A stretch of DNA of 64,000 bases from Neckera pumila (GCA_963969595.1 OZ018414.1:17839660-17903659); one strand, 5' to 3'. Shown: positions 45,042-59,391, numbered from the stretch's first letter. Notes: generated by a model from the sequence alone, not told the origin. A program made the numbers and translations.

Positions 45042-48000
45042 TCATTCCACATGCGTAGCCTGTGCAGCCGGCTTCTCATGCAATTTGCTAGAATCTCCTT
45101 TCTTCGTCGATTTCTTCCACCCAACGAACCTTGCAACTTTGATGGACACCCGTTTCTTGGGCAGGTGAAGCTCTTTCCTTTCCGGCACAGTGCATTGCGG
45201 CTGACTGTCCAAGCTCTCAGTTTCCGAGATTTCATCCACATCGGAAAGAGGTTTGGGGAAGTACCGCTTCTCCATGGAATGGGGATACTCCACTTGAACC
45301 CCATCGCGAGCCCTCCTGTCTGTTTTCCAAAGAATTTGAGCGCGTGTTTCAGGGTGCTTGTCGGTGTCGTCTTTGGGCCAATAGTTGGATGCCACGCCTC
45401 CAGGCCATCCTGTCAATGTGCAAACTGCGTTACAATGCCTGCCTTCCGCTAGAGTTGCTGATCCGTTGCAATATTGGTTCGTGGGCAGGCGGTTGGGAGA
45501 GGTTTGCAAAAGTGAAACCATGGCGTTGGCGATGTCGGCTTCTTGACTGGAGAGACGTGGAAGGTTTTGCGATTCTTCAGGAGTGCAGTTCTCTTCTTTA
45601 GGATCGAACAACAGGCTCTCCTCGGACTGGTGCTTGACCGTCAGCTTTCGGAGTAAGGCTCCCCACAAGCCCTTCGGTCTTTCAGCACCTTCATTAGCTC
45701 TTGCAAATAACTCCTGAACGAGAGAACAGCGCAACAATTAGGTTACTGGGCTCATGTTCCTGCGCTTCAAGGGCTAAGTCTCTTACTAGTGTCTGTTCTT
45801 CGCTTCTATGATCAACAACTAAATGTACTTCGAGATTCTCCATGTGAGAACAGGTCTTAACTTTCTTGCACGCAATAAAACCAAAAAAAACTGTTGCATT
45901 CGCTTAGTAGCTTCAAAACCAACTATGTTTGCAACGGCCAAGTCTCTCACAATTGCAACCCCCTTTTTAAAATATGTTGATAAAGCACAACGTCAAAATA
46001 ACAACATTGGGATAATGTTTCGAATTCAATCTCGGTGGGTTGAAACAACATCCAAACCTAAGTTACTATTGTGTTTATTAACGTTGCTTCAAAAAAAATT
46101 GGTTGTTTTTACTGCTACAATGAATATCTGCGAGATTCTCCGTTTGGGTGCAGTTATTTGCATACACAAAGTGTCAATGGACTCAATGCAAACCTTTGAA
46201 GCATATTGCACACATTTGAAGCAACCATTTGAAACATTAAGAAAATATTGCATTCCTTTCTAATGAGCTAGAAGTGAGAAATGTGACTTAGTACCTGATG
46301 ACTTGCACGTTCCAGACTCTCACGCATAGCTGCAACACTGATATGGGACAATGCAGGGGAGACTGTTTGCAGGGGAGTGTACGGCCAGGAGACGAGCATG
46401 TCGACTCGACGTCCTTGAACAGCAGCACTTGGAGCCATTTGTCCAGATTCGACTTTCCAATTTCTTTCAGTTTCTCATCATCCACATCGGCGCTTTGGTG
46501 CTTCTGAATGGCATCCTTTCTCCGAACGTTGTCTAGGTGGTTCCTCAATGCCTGCAAACCTTTCTCCCCGTCAGACAATGCTTACAAAAAGTACTCGTGA
46601 AGTACCACAGAAATAGAAACTTCAAAGATTTGTCACTAGCAACAGATCGTGCCAAGACGCACAGGCTTCAGAGACGGACTGCCATATAAAACCTGACTTT
46701 GGTAATCGAGAGACGAGAAAGCAGTTTGCAAGGTTGTAGTTTTTCTGTCATAATTTTCCAGTTAGGAACTCTTGGGCTCTCTTGTGTCCCAAAGATTAAA
46801 ATGATTAGCACATGAGAAACTAACTGCACTCGAGCTATTTTCAGTGCAAATAGAGCAGAGCCAGCTTGTCCTTTTAAATTTTCTCACTTTTACAACATTG
46901 TCAGCCAGTCAGTTTTTCAACTTTTTATGGCCCGGACTCCAGAGAGTTTTCCAGAGTTGCCAATGTGACATCTACGAGGTGAACATACTCCCATAGAAGA
47001 CTTTCTATTTTATCAAAAAACAATTATGATCCAAAAAGTTTTTACTTCTATTGATTGTGACTCGAGAATCATCCAATGGCACTCAAAAAATTACACTCGG
47101 TTCCGAAATAGAGAGTCCTAATTCAGAAGATCTGAAGGAGAGAGACGAACCTGCTCTAGAAGCGCATCAAGATGCCCTTCAGACAAAAACGGAGGCCCAG
47201 TCTCCTCCGTAGTAACCTCCGAGGTCGGTATCTGAAACCGAATTTGCTGAAGAATCTCATCCAAATACTCTTGCTTATACAAAGCCGCAGTCTCGGTGGA
47301 TTTCATTTCCTTGGAGCTTTCGGTCTGCTGCACCATGATGACATCTTTCTGCACTTCCTGCTTGGAGTGGTCAGACCTCAATGACTCACTTGTCGAAGTC
47401 GTGTCATTGGCGGGTTCTGATGCAGGAGATTGGCCATGTTCGAAGCCATTGTAAAGGACCATGGTGAGATCATTTTCACCAGATGGTTTGGAGTTTCGAG
47501 AGCAATGGCTGGACGTCGGTCCTTCATGAAACTCGGCCTCCAACATGTAGTCATCTCTGGAGAAGCGAAGGCCAGGACTCATTTTGTCATCGGCGAAGTC
47601 GCTGGTGCATTCACTTTCTGCCATGTGCCCGTATGAGATGAGGACCTTTACATGGCGTGCTGATTGTAATCAACCGAGATTTCATGGTTTCTAAGTAGCC
47701 AACTTGATTGCATACATTGTGAAATACATAATTCAGAGAAAGAAAACTTTCATTGATCATAACTCGTGAAGAATATCGCATGTGTAGGTGAAAAGATAAA
47801 TAAATTGGAACATGAGAAAACCCCAAACAACCTACTCAAAAGTGATATTACATACATCCAATAGAGGGTAATATATTTGACAGATTAGGAACGATAGCTT
47901 AATCGCTGAAGTGTAAGCTAGACTTGACGTTCGATGAGGTTTTCTGCTATTCAAATTGTTATTTTATAAAATCCCTAAAGGACTGAGACTCCATGGTTTT

Positions 48001-49503
48001 AATATGATTGGTCATTACTTAAAATTCAACAATTCAGACGGGTTAAAATTTATATCACTAGAATTAGTGAAGAACATTGCATGAGTTGGTCCAAAGGCGA
48101 ACAAATTTGAACAAAAGAAAACACACATATGGCCCACTGAGAAGTGCTAGGAGAAACATTAGGTCCGATTTGGGCCTTTTTGTCCTTAAGGGTAAGGCAT
48201 GGTACCTGAGGTTTCGCTGTCAGTATCGTATAGTTGGTGTATTTAAGACATCTGTTCAATCTCCCTCTCTCCTTCTCTGGACTCAGTTACGCAATCCAAA
48301 GCTTGAATAGGACATGGAGGTTTAGCTAAACCAGTGGGTACCTCCCAAAGCGATAATTCGCCTGCTTCTTTCGTATCTTCAACCTGCATCGCAACTGCAA
48401 TGGACGCTCAGAACAGTATTTTTCTAGTTTCACAGATGCTGAACATCCGTAAAGGACCAGAAGACCAGAATTGGAACCAATTTATTTTTTCTAAAGTTTT
48501 GAGTAAGTCATAAAGGGACTATTATTGGTTCAAAAATTTGGACGAATTAGGACAAGCACATGAAACGTTCTTCCTGATTCTAGTAATATCAAGTTTAACA
48601 CCAACTGCGACATTAACTCTTCACAATATGGTCAATCTACTGGACAATTAGTGCCATTAATCCTAGGTTCTTCAGAGGGACAACCATGAAAACATAAAGA
48701 ATTTTTGCTCGAAGAACAGAAAAACGTCTTGAGTGGTGCCGCTTTGCTGAAAAACGCCACATAGCTACAAACCTGAGACCCGGCAAAGTATTGTAATATT
48801 GACAAATCATACGAAGAAATCCCTTAGTTATCCCCCAAACTCTTGGTTCCCTGACTAAAAATTTCACAGCCTCAAGGGAAACTTTGATTCGGCTTGATGA
48901 AAGATGTTATAAAGTGATGAATATCTTGTTGCCACGTAAACCTAGACACTAAATCCTGATAAGAGTATGGATATTTGACACATGGATGTCAACTACCTGA
49001 AAACTAAGTGGAACTCAGGAACCAAATGCGCAAAGTCTCACCAAATATGCAAAAACATTCCCAGTGATGGTTACGCCATAGTTACAGGAACAGATACCTT
49101 TGATTGCATGCCTGACGAGTGACTTTCTGGCAGCAGCTTGCTGCTGATGCTCACGCCGAAGGATGTAAACTGCATCTTCTCCTTCATCATCTTCAGACTC
49201 ACTTTCCCACAACTGATTCGAAGTCATGACGAGCTTCTCTTCCTCCTCGTCCTCTTCAGCGCCGGTGGCACGAAGGGAGACGCAGCTGCTCACGTCCACA
49301 ATGTTCCTGCCCTGGGTGGCCAGCTTCTTCAGCATGCGGTCGTGGGCGTTGCCTCCAGCAGCAGCTTCCAAAATCTCCCTCTGGGAGTGCCTCTGCAGAA
49401 GCTCATGTTCCATGGCCTCACACGAAGCCTTCTGGGAATCCAGGCGGGCAATGAGGACGTTGCATGCTTCTCGAGTTAATCGCGCCTGCTCCTTATATGA
49501 CAT
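45042..49503 (-). CDS. unrecognised 617-residue protein, five exons
   Basis: Minus-strand exons are 49503-49098, 48394-48342, 47645-47151, 46551-46324 and 45713-45042; the sum is 1854 bp with no frame break. Splice borders are AAAG|GTATCT, TTGCAG|TTG, GGAG|GTACCC, TAAAG|GTCC, GCAG|GTTCGT, TTGCAG|GCA, ATGC|GTGAGA and TTCAG|GAG. The least certain are the TAAAG acceptor and the GC|GTGAGA donor. Residues 1-70 are charged and helix-prone. Acidic runs are at 83-89 (EEDEEEE) and 100-110. Exon 3 is rich in Ser, Thr and Glu. Exon 4 has DKWLQVLLF. The C terminus is basic (PKKRVSIKVARFVGWKKSTK). This suggests an intracellular, possibly nuclear or cytoskeletal scaffold, but I do not know the family. GC content is clearly above the introns. 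Confidence 0.62.
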
Positions 49504-50979
49504 GGTCCTTCGAAAGATCCAGGCAAGACCAGACCAAAAATCACTCAGAGAAATACTACAAAAGATGGTAACTACTCAACCTCGGCACCTCAACTGATTC
49601 AACAAATTACAAGCTTCCTAAATAATTCAGAGAAAAACTGGAACTTGTCTAAAATATGAAAAATTGTACTACTATTTTTGAAAACCTGAGAAAATTTCAT
49701 TGTTGTCAATTTTGAATTTCCAAAAAAATATTCTTGAGAAAATTTAGAAAAAGGAATATATTTATACATAAATAGAAAAAAAAAACATCACTACAAGGAG
49801 GACTGTTGGAAAATTAGGAAGAGCTGTATTTTGAAAGTCAAGAAAATCTGATCACTCTATTGAGTTGCTTAAATGCCAAAATCAAATTATTTTGATATGC
49901 GGGTGCCGAATTTGACATGAGTGTACGATTTCAGAGGTAATCGTAAAGTGAACTCTAGTTTGTAAAAGGGGATGTCAAGAAAAAAGTTTAAAGGAGACAA
50001 CCTATTTCCGATCAATTAAGCAATTCAACATATCTGGTGTATGGATATGGTGAAGGAAAATATTTCTTCATTTTGAGAAATAGATTTAAAAAGGATTTCA
50101 TATTTTTGTACAATTTTTCCCTCAAAAGCAAAATTATCAATCATGAATTTTTTTCATAAAGATTCCGTTCAACCTATTCTTGTTATATAGGTCACCCTAT
50201 TTCCCTGCCTATTTCCAACTATAGGTTGGTTACAAAATCGACGATGCTTCAATGCAGATGATAATTGTAGCCTCCATTGTACATCTTATGATCATTTTGT
50301 GCTCTCAAAGTACACCTCTCTCGTATTTGTGTTGTTCCTGCTCTACCTGTGGTCACTTAAAGAACAGCTAATTAGAAACAAAGTAGCCTAACTAGCAAAA
50401 TGGGTGGCTAATTGAAAATGGTTTGCTTCCTTAACCCTGTAAAGGAGGGCCCATATATAACTACTAATGTCAAGGCTCCCTATTCATTACTTTGGTTGTT
50501 ACCGTTTAACAACTAGATATGAATGAAATTCTTTATATTTATTATCTCTATGAATTCATATGTCCGGTATACATCCTAAAATTTTCAAACATTTTGGGAA
50601 AAACTTGAAATTATTGTGAAATTTTTAAGAAAAAAATGAAAAAAACTCATACCAAATATAGAATATAATAGAAAAATCTGAAATTTTCACCCTAGATGTG
50701 TATTATAGTTTAGAACATCCTAGTGTGAACCAAAGTTATCTTATCACTCTAAAATTAAAAAAATCAACAAAACCATGGTAATATGTCCAAAGTTTATATT
50801 GCTATAACATATTAAAATTTACAGATTTTTTCAAATTTTTTAATTGGAATAGAAACTATACATGATAAGCTCCATTTCATTAGTTAGATTTAAGTTCCAA
50901 AAATCATCTTTTTTATGGCTAAAGTTCTCATTAAGAAAAAAAGTAAGAAATGACCAAAACACACTACAAAGGTGATTTA
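49504..50979. other. non-coding, upstream of the 617-residue gene
   Basis: No further gene is visible. A TTAA-family end occurs at 50431 (TTAACCCTGTAAAGG), with similarity to 11582 onward (ACAACTAGATATG.ATGAA), but I cannot find its partner end. It may be interrupted by the 50980-51711 element. Confidence 0.4.
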
Positions 50980-51711
50980 GGGTGATTGCATGAATGACCT
51001 TCCGTATTTGTTCCACTTTGGTCGTTTTTAGCCATTTTGGGGGGAGTACTATAAAAATAGAAAAACATTTTTAAAAAATTATGAAAAATATGAGAAATGT
51101 ATACACCTATTAGAAGAAGGTACCCTATGAAGGAAAAGCAAAAAAAATTCTCTAAATAGGAGAACTAGAAAAGTGCAAAATCGCAAGAAAATACATACTT
51201 TGACATTTTAATTTGTAAAAAATAGGAAAAGTAATTTAAAAAGAAACTGAAAAATGCCATTTGAGAAGACTTTATGGTGAAGAGATTTCACCAAAAAAAT
51301 GATCCTAAAACCATCTTCAATGTTCAGAATTGCGTGCGCAAGGGAGCCCTCTTTGCATGGACGTAGAGGATATAAAATAAAATATTTTTTAATGCCCCTT
51401 GGTAGAATCATGGCTTCCTACTATGGGAATAGACCATAGAAATTTCAGCTCCAAATCATTTAATTTGGGGACTCCTTACATAGTAAAAGCCTCTAAAACT
51501 CAAAACGTGACATATTAGTTTAAATGATTTTTAAGTATAAAATGATTTTTGAAAATTTCTGAAAAATATGTGATCTAATTAGACTCATAAGAAGATTCTC
51601 CAATAAAAATTTCAAGTTCATGCGAGTCATGCTTCAAAAGTTATTGCAAAATGAAGCTTTGACATTGCATTTGTGACAATGTTTCAGTACCGGTCTTTCA
51701 TGCAATCACCC
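50980..51711. mobile_element. 732-bp element with GGGTGATTGCATGAA ends and TTTA flanks
   Basis: The ends are GGGTGATTGCATGAATGACC and, inverted, GGGTGATTGCATGAAAGACC: 20 bp with one mismatch. TTTA lies directly outside each end (50976-50979 and 51712-51715), consistent with a 4-bp duplication. There is no coding capacity. The superfamily is not clear; GGG ends would suit Harbinger, but that group duplicates 3 bp. Confidence 0.75.
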
Positions 51712-52036
51712 TTTATGGAGTAAGCATCTTCTTCTTTAGAAAACTCAATAATACCATAATGAGGGAATTTGCAATATTATTCACTAAAAGTGTACTCAAG
51801 TACCTTCAACAAAAAAAATGAATGAAATAACATTTTATTTCCATCCTAACTTATGAGGTGAAGTCATCCATCAAACACTTAACGTCCACAACAATGTCAT
51901 GGTTAATTAAGAATGATACAAAAGAAACATAGCACTAAATTCCATCAAATCAAATCTGGCTGCTTCAAAGAGTTTTGCCCTATGTTTTTCTCAAATTTTG
52001 ACTCCAAGTCTTTCATTGCACACACATTCCAACTAA

Positions 52037-52897
52037 CCCCTAAAGGTTTTTGACTATGTTTTTATCAAAACTGCTCTAAAATTGCCATTTCTAGTACAAG
52101 TACCAAATTTTTGAATTCTTTTTTGAACACATGTAACAATAGGATCCTTTTGCATGCTAGTTTGAAAAGATATGGAAAATTTTTCAAAAAATTAGCCATG
52201 TAGATTGCAAGATATTAGCATTTGAAGTAACAAAAATCTTTTTTTTGGCCCTGCCAAAAACGGGTCAACTGCACTTCACAAGGTCACATTTGTATGAAAA
52301 AAATGTCCAAAATGGTTGTGCGTCTTTGGATTCACTTCTCAAGGCAAGTTGGCTACATGCTTGAAAAATTTCAGATCATTTGGAATTGTACAACATATAG
52401 GAAATAAATAGTAAGTAGAAAGAAGTAGAGAATGATCCAAAATACTAAATTGTTAAGAGTTTAGTTATGGAATTGAAAAATGCCAATCCCAATGGTTGTA
52501 ATGTTGTACTAAACGATCTACACCCAATGTTTGTTTGTTTTTTCTAAAAACATTGAAAATTGAGTTAAATAAAGAACTTCAAAGAATTTATTTTAGAATA
52601 GAGATTTCATAACTACCCGCAAACTATTGTCAACTAAAACTCCTCATAACTTTCAACTCATTAATCAAAAGTGATTTTCTTAGATCTGCCCACACTGTCC
52701 AGCTTCGCAAAAAATATATATATCATGCAATATCTTTTTAACCATATAATTAAAATTTATGAAATTGTTGGGCCTCAAAGATACTCTTTGATCACATGTT
52801 GTCTGAAAAATTTAAAGAAAAAAAATAAAAATTCCATTCGAAGTGAGCTGCCCAAAATATCTATGTTGCCAAAAAATGGTGTTTGGGACTTTAGGGA
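52037..52897. mobile_element. TTAA-family element (861 bp)
   Basis: It begins CCCCTAAAGG after CTAA (a mutated TTAA, 52033-52036) and ends TTTAGGGA before TTAA (52898-52901). The inside follows the family order (CTAGTACAAGTACCAAATTT … TTGGAATTGTACAACATATAGG). No transposase. Confidence 0.7.
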
Positions 52898-52901
52898 TTA
52901 A

Positions 52902-55900
52902 CCCTATTGTATATGCATTTTATATTAATTAATACATGTGAAAACAATAGTGTATTGTCAAGTGAAGTAGCCAAACTTAAATGTGATAAGATATAAGGTA
53001 GAGGCACCCATTACCAACCACCGCCCTATGGGCAATCAATAGGTAGTTTTAAATTCAGGAGAGTCTATGACTAATTTCCAACCATCAATTCTTGGCTTTC
53101 CACCATCAATTTTCCCATTCTTGTCATGACACATCTGCTTGGTTTGGAGTGCCAAAGTGAACAAGAAATAGTCTCTTGCATGACCGGTTATGGAATAGTC
53201 TAGACATTGGACATCGGTCTAGACCAACTTTTGGCTTCAAAATTCACAATAGTTTCAAATTAAGCGATAAAATTACCAATTTTTTTGCAATCCCTGTCAT
53301 TTCTACAGCCACTAACAAAACTAAGTACAAATTTGAAATATTTGTATTGAATCAACCATACCAGAAGCATCAATAAACAAAGTCCAAAAGTAGGTATACA
53401 AAAGTTGTTGTATGTGACATACAACACATTACTATGGAAGTGGAAGGAAATAATTAGTTGTGATTTAAAAGAAAATTTGTTTCAAAGTTGGCGATGACTA
53501 AAACTTAGTTTTGAGCTCCATAATTTGGAATTGCTTTATATTTTGCAACTTTTTGCTTTAAATTGCAATAAAAACCGTTTGTGCTTTTTCATGTTAGTAT
53601 ACATCATCTTATATCATTGTACACAAAAATAGAAGGAAATTGACATTTATAGAACTTAAAATATTCACACTTTGACAAACATGCGAATAACTCTGATTTT
53701 CAAAATATTTGAATTTTTTTTTTAATTGAGAGCATGGAATTGGATTAGCCATTGTAGAGAAAGTATAGGTTGTATTTTGAACCATTGTTACATCTAAATG
53801 CCCTGGCATTAGAAATATTTGTTGAATAGGACAATGCGTTCAATTTATATATTAGAGCCATGTGATGTGGTTTCAAGTTCAAGTTTTTGGTGAAAAGACT
53901 AGAATGCATGATGCATATAATTGATTCAACCAATCCAAAAATATTTAATTATCAATTTCAATATTATCATACAACTTATTAGAACCGCCAAATATTACAC
54001 TCAAGATTACACTAACTTTTATAAAATTGAATTTTTTTTAATGTTATTGAAATTGACAAAAACTATCATATGGCATAATATCCAAACTTTAACTGGTTCA
54101 ATAGGTCTGTAATTCTTCAAAATGAATACAAGCTGAATTGTACATACATTGTAGAGAATATGTAATAAATCCTAAAACAAATGAATTTCTTCCAAATTAA
54201 ACCACTTGTCTTTCATGCAATCTAAGCCAAGTAGATACATAGATACATGCACTATTATGGTGCATAGAACCTCATATAAAATTACTAAGAATAAACAAAC
54301 ATAATAAAGTAGTTCAAGAATTATGAAAACTAATCCTATTACGTACATCCACGTGATGCTATACTTCGATGAATGTAGGAATATTTGAAGAAAAACCACC
54401 GGACCAAACCGTCCCTTCTTGGTTATACCCCTATATATATCACACACAAAAAATTGTAATTGTGATGCGCACTAACCTCTCCATTGAATTAGATAGTGAC
54501 CCCCATTTGGCGGACAAGGTCAACATCTCTTAGCTACGAGTCCAGACCCAATCCACACACGCCTCCATAGAGTCCTTCAAGCAAGCAGACACCCTCACTA
54601 ACTTTGGGCATGTGCTACATATCACGCCCACCTTGGAGAGTGATTGTAAAACTTTGCAATAGCATATTGCAAGAATTTCTAACAAATTAAGTTGCAGATG
54701 TCATGCACCACAATGGGGAACGAACATCCATTGTGTTGCCCAAATTGCAATTGATCTAAAGTCACTCCAACTCCTATGCTTTATCGTAGAAAGAAATAGT
54801 ATGACAAAAATAAGGAGGTCGTGATAGATTTATGATTATATTTACTCAAAATAGTGAAATTAGGTTGCCCCACACAAATTTCTCAGCATAGACATATTCA
54901 CTGCTTTTGTACAATGATGCATTCAATTCAGAGCCATGTGTGGTATAGATTTGTGCACTAGTTCAAGGCTTGCTTTAGAGAATGGCATGCACCTCCATGT
55001 GGAACAAGCATTGATCCATGAGGTAATTTATCTCAAGTAAGGCAACCTAATTTCACTATTTTGTGTAGATGATATTCAACGATTTGTTCAAGGTTCTAAA
55101 TGTGATTAGATAATTGATTGGACCCAAATACTAGACATATGGCATGTACTAATAAACACTAGTTTGATTCGCCAGAAAACACTTCTATTGCAGAATGCCG
55201 ACTTTTAGCTCCAAGAGCGACCATCTATGTTACCTTCACAATTAATTATTCACAATGTCCAATGTTTTTGAGGCGGTTCTTTAAAATCAACCTAGTCCTT
55301 TCTATGCGGACACCTATATTATAACTCAAAGGAACAAGCCCATTCAATGTATTGTAAATGCTCTTATTATAAAGCATTGCAGAAGTGGGAGACTATTGAT
55401 TATGTCAAAAGAATGATTTTGGAAGTAACCAAGCTCTCCTTCTCCAGACTCAAAGTCATAATTTCCTTCAATTCAAAATCAAACCCACACAAAAGATTTA
55501 TCGAATCACACTTGGCATGTGTTTAGAATGCACCTATATTAATTGCAAATATCTGTATTACTTTCATTACTTCTACAAGATGAACTTGAAGACAAGTTCA
55601 TACATTCTCCAAGCTTCAACTCCAATGAAGAAAAGCGCCTCTTTAATATTAGAACCGGACTATCATCAAGGTTCCCAACAAGAATCTTGTGTATACCTAG
55701 AATACCAAGAACCTCTAATTGCTTTCAATCTAAAACTAATAGCTTCAAGATTCTACTTACACATATAGCTTCAAATGTATCAATTACTTTTAACAAATAT
55801 TGTTATTTGCTATGATCTTTAAATTACTTCCATTACTATTTCTCTTTCACATCAATTGAGTTCTTAGTCTTCATAATCTATACTTCCAGTATTCTAGGCA

Positions 55901-56265
55901 CTATTGAAAGTTAGAATATTAGTACAAGTTCTACTAAACCAAAGTAATAGGTTTTTGATAATAGATCCATGATAATAGGTACGAAAATTACTAAATATAA
56001 TAATTTTGAACAATTTTTTTTGGATAGAATTGTTTTTTAGAAATATAATTGAATTCTCTAATGCTGTATCAAATTTTTGAGCTCAACACCTATGTAATCT
56101 CTGCTCAATGCTCATAGGCTCTTGCTCGTAGGCTCACATCTTAGGATTGTGGCCACATGCCATCTCCTCTAAATACTCACCGTTCCCTTGTACAATTTTA
56201 CATGAAGATGTTCCCGTGTACCATGAAATATAAATTTAGAAAATTCAACATTATATTCAAAAACA
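52902..56265. other. gene-free AT-rich DNA
   Basis: I find no gene. It includes the repeat partner of 22740-22960 at 54880-55090. A short stretch near 54190-54350 (TCCAAATTAAACCAC.TGTCTTT … CTAAGCCAAGTA) resembles 31975-32110, so a second dispersed repeat is shared with the spacer. Confidence 0.4.
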
Positions 56266-56954
56266 TCAAAATATTTGGCTACTATCTCACATAGCTTCAA
56301 AAGTACTTACTTATTTTTTCTATAGAAAAGAGAAGAGAAGCTCTTTATTCATGAGGGGTGGTAGAAGGTAAACAAACTATATGGGATATGTAAATTAGAT
56401 TTAATAGGAGTTCAACCACTTATAATAAAGTCAAAAGCAAGAATTGTGCTCAAAGTAATTTCAAACTTCATTTAGTCACACTTAATAGAATAGAATTATT
56501 TCAAAAGACTTTGAACTAAATTAATGTAGAAAATCAAGATAACTTTCATCTCCAAAACTCATTTGAGATTTTGAGTCTCCAATTAAAAAGTTACGGACAA
56601 ATTTTAGAGAAGGGACATTTTCTTGGAAGGGACATTTTCTTTAACAACTTCAAACATCCTTTTTGAATTTTGTCCATGAAAGTTAGCTTGATGTCCACAT
56701 TAACTTAGTTCAAAGTCTTTTGAAAAAAGTTATTCTACTATGCCTAAATGGGGTTTGAAATTTTACTTTGAACACAATTCCTATGATTGACTTAACTAAG
56801 AATGGTCGAACTTCTACCAATCCTAATTTACATATCCCACATGGGTTGTTTACCTCCTACCACCCCGCTTATATAAAGAGCTTGTCTTCTCATTTCTTTG
56901 CATGCAAAATAAGTGATTTTTGAAGCTATGTGAGATAATTGCCAAATATTTTGA
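56266..56954. mobile_element. foldback element 1 (about 690 bp)
   Basis: The two halves are inverted copies almost to the centre. Outer ends match as TCAAAATATTTGGC and GCCAAATATTTTGA. Next come TCTCACATAGCTTCAAAA and its inverse. The inner parts match around TTTTTGAATTTTGTCC. It belongs to the same family as 59740-60345 (shared 'ATGGGATATGTAAATT' and 'CTACTATGCCTAAATG'). A single strand would fold into a hairpin of about 300 bp. There is no coding capacity. Confidence 0.8.
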
Positions 56955-57289
56955 TTTCTACGAATTTAATGCGGAATTTTCTAAAATTACATATTATGGA
57001 GCAACCGTCTTCTTGGCCCCCCTCTTTGTACTTTGTCTTTGAATTTATGGGTCCTCCAATAGTATTAGAAGCAACATGTTTTCAGACAAGGCTGAAAATC
57101 CATCTTAGACCTTGCCCCTATTCTTCTAGGCATTATACTAAAATTTTTGCTCCAGTGTAAATGATCTTGCCTGCATTGTGTCCCATCCATCAAAAATGAC
57201 ATTTTCTCCCATAATTTTTCATAGGTAAGTTCAATTGTAAAGAATTTTGGTGGAGTAGCAAGGTACTCATTGTCCCCACATCTAAAGAA

Positions 57290-57377
57290 ACTCAAAAAAT
57301 ATAGTGAACATTTCCATTCATAGTGAGCTATTTCAAATTGCTATATTGCCAAAAAATGTTGTTTGGTCCTTTAGGGG
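57290..57377. mobile_element. right end of a TTAA-family element
   Basis: It ends TTTGGTCCTTTAGGGG before TTAA at 57378-57381 and matches the last part of 52037-52897 (GCCAAAAAATG.TGTTTGG). The left end could not be found, so the copy is truncated or more diverged. Confidence 0.55.
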
Positions 57378-58062
57378 TTAATACAATCCAACTAAAATAG
57401 CCAATTTATTAATAAGAAAAATATTCAATTGTTTATTTGAATGCATTTACCTGTGGTTACCATAATTTGACTACTTAGGAAAAGGTCATATTCCTAGTCA
57501 TATTTAGTTAGGAATAGTTTGAACACGAGACAAGTGTGTTGTAGGCAATCATAGTGTAGCAAATATAGATACCAAATAATTTAAAGTGTCATTGAAGAGG
57601 CGGCCTAAGTGTACACAAATTTATCTTATTAGTGAGGGTGCAAAATTATTGTCACTTCTAGAATTAGTATCACTATTGAAAAAAATTGATGGAAATTATT
57701 GATACAATATCATGAATGTTTCAACCTGCATTTATTTAAAATTGTGTAGCTTTGGTACATTACTGATATAAAAATTAATATGACATATTTGTACTATTTG
57801 GGGGAAAAAATGAGCTACGCAACTTCCTATTATCAGCAACATTTTTTCTAAAGCCCATGTTCAATCACTTGTGGGGGGCACAACTTTAAGGATTAGAATT
57901 TGTGTATATTTTTATTGAATTTGGCTTGAGAAATTTCAATATGATCACCAATTCAAGAGGGTTGCTATTATGTGAGCATAGGAGTATGAGCCCATGAGCC
58001 TAGAATACTACACTGTACCTATGTTATAGGTGTGCATACTATAAAAAATGTCTATGATTATA

Positions 58063-58064
<2 letters not shown>

Positions 58065-58145
<81 letters not shown>
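58065..58145. repeat. (TA)n microsatellite, about 40 units
   Basis: An uninterrupted TA/AT run of about 80 bp. Such a tract is self-complementary and hypervariable. I see no functional context. Confidence 0.95.
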
Positions 58146-58150
<5 letters not shown>

Positions 58151-59391
58151 TACCCATATTATAGGTGCTTATGATACATACACCTTCTATAGTGTGTTGT
58201 ATTTATATTATAGGTACCTATATTGTAGGCTCAATGCTCACAAGCTTGCATTCTTGGGCTCACATACTAGCACCGTTGCCAAGTCAAAGCATTTGGTTCT
58301 ATCCTATTGAATATGAAATTGCTTGAAAACATAGTAGGTATCAAACAAATGTTTATCATTAATAAATGGTTGAAAATATTAGAAGGTCAACTTAGGCTTG
58401 GTAGAAAGCTAAGACAACGATTGAATTATGGTTCTTTGGTCAATTTGGTTAAATATTGAAGAAAATATCAAAGTTTGAAATGCATTTTTTTTCCAATTAT
58501 TAAAGTTGAGTTTTGTAAATTTAGATACACTTTAACAACTTTTTTTTATAAGTTATTATCATTATTTTGAAGATTTTATTTTATTTTGACACAAACAAGC
58601 GCTCATGATATGGTTATTATAAATTGTGATTTTTTTAAAATGGCCTAGTATAGAGTAAAGTTGAGAATAATATATCTATTTTGATAAATATTATAAATAG
58701 AAAATTTATATTTCAATTACCAAAAATTATTGTAAATGTGAGCAATTATTAAAGATGTGGATTACAATGGTAGAAATTATTGTATCAATGATATTCAAAA
58801 ATGGTTATTTCAAAAAATGTAATGAAAGAATAAAAACCACAGTCAAGCACATTACAAGTATGAGAATACTTCTTTAATCTTACATTCTGCAAGACATCAC
58901 TTGATTTTCCAATTCTTTCAATTAGATTTTTTAAATGGATTAGAAATAAGCCTTGGTGATATCCACTTTTTTTGTTTTCTAATGAAACAACATTGTAAAT
59001 TCTAAAAGCATTTTCAAAATCAAATATCAAACTTCACTTAGTTCATGTTTTAAAAGCAAATAACCTCAGTGCAAAATTAAAGTTTATAAATCAAGTATTT
59101 ATTTTCTAATCCATTTGTTAATATTAACATTCATTGTATGCACTAAACAAAATAACAATTCCAAATGAATAAAATCACCACAATTCATCCTAAAAAGAAT
59201 CAAAGTACAATGATATCACTACATTTGCATGAATATACATACATGAAGATGAATATCTAATGTTACATTCATCTAAATCCTATATTTATGAAGTAAATAG
59301 ATTCATGACTCTAGCCAAGATTGCAAGTCAAGGTAACTACTAACACCTGATAGTAGCCCATTTCTACAACATTTTTTTGCTTGAAATGTCA

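Noticed and set aside
45823..46263. 146-codon plus-strand open frame
   Set aside because: It lies wholly within intron 4 of the minus-strand gene, has low GC and no recognisable domain.
58032..58310. 92-codon frame with an IYIYIY run
   Set aside because: It is the translation of the TA microsatellite.
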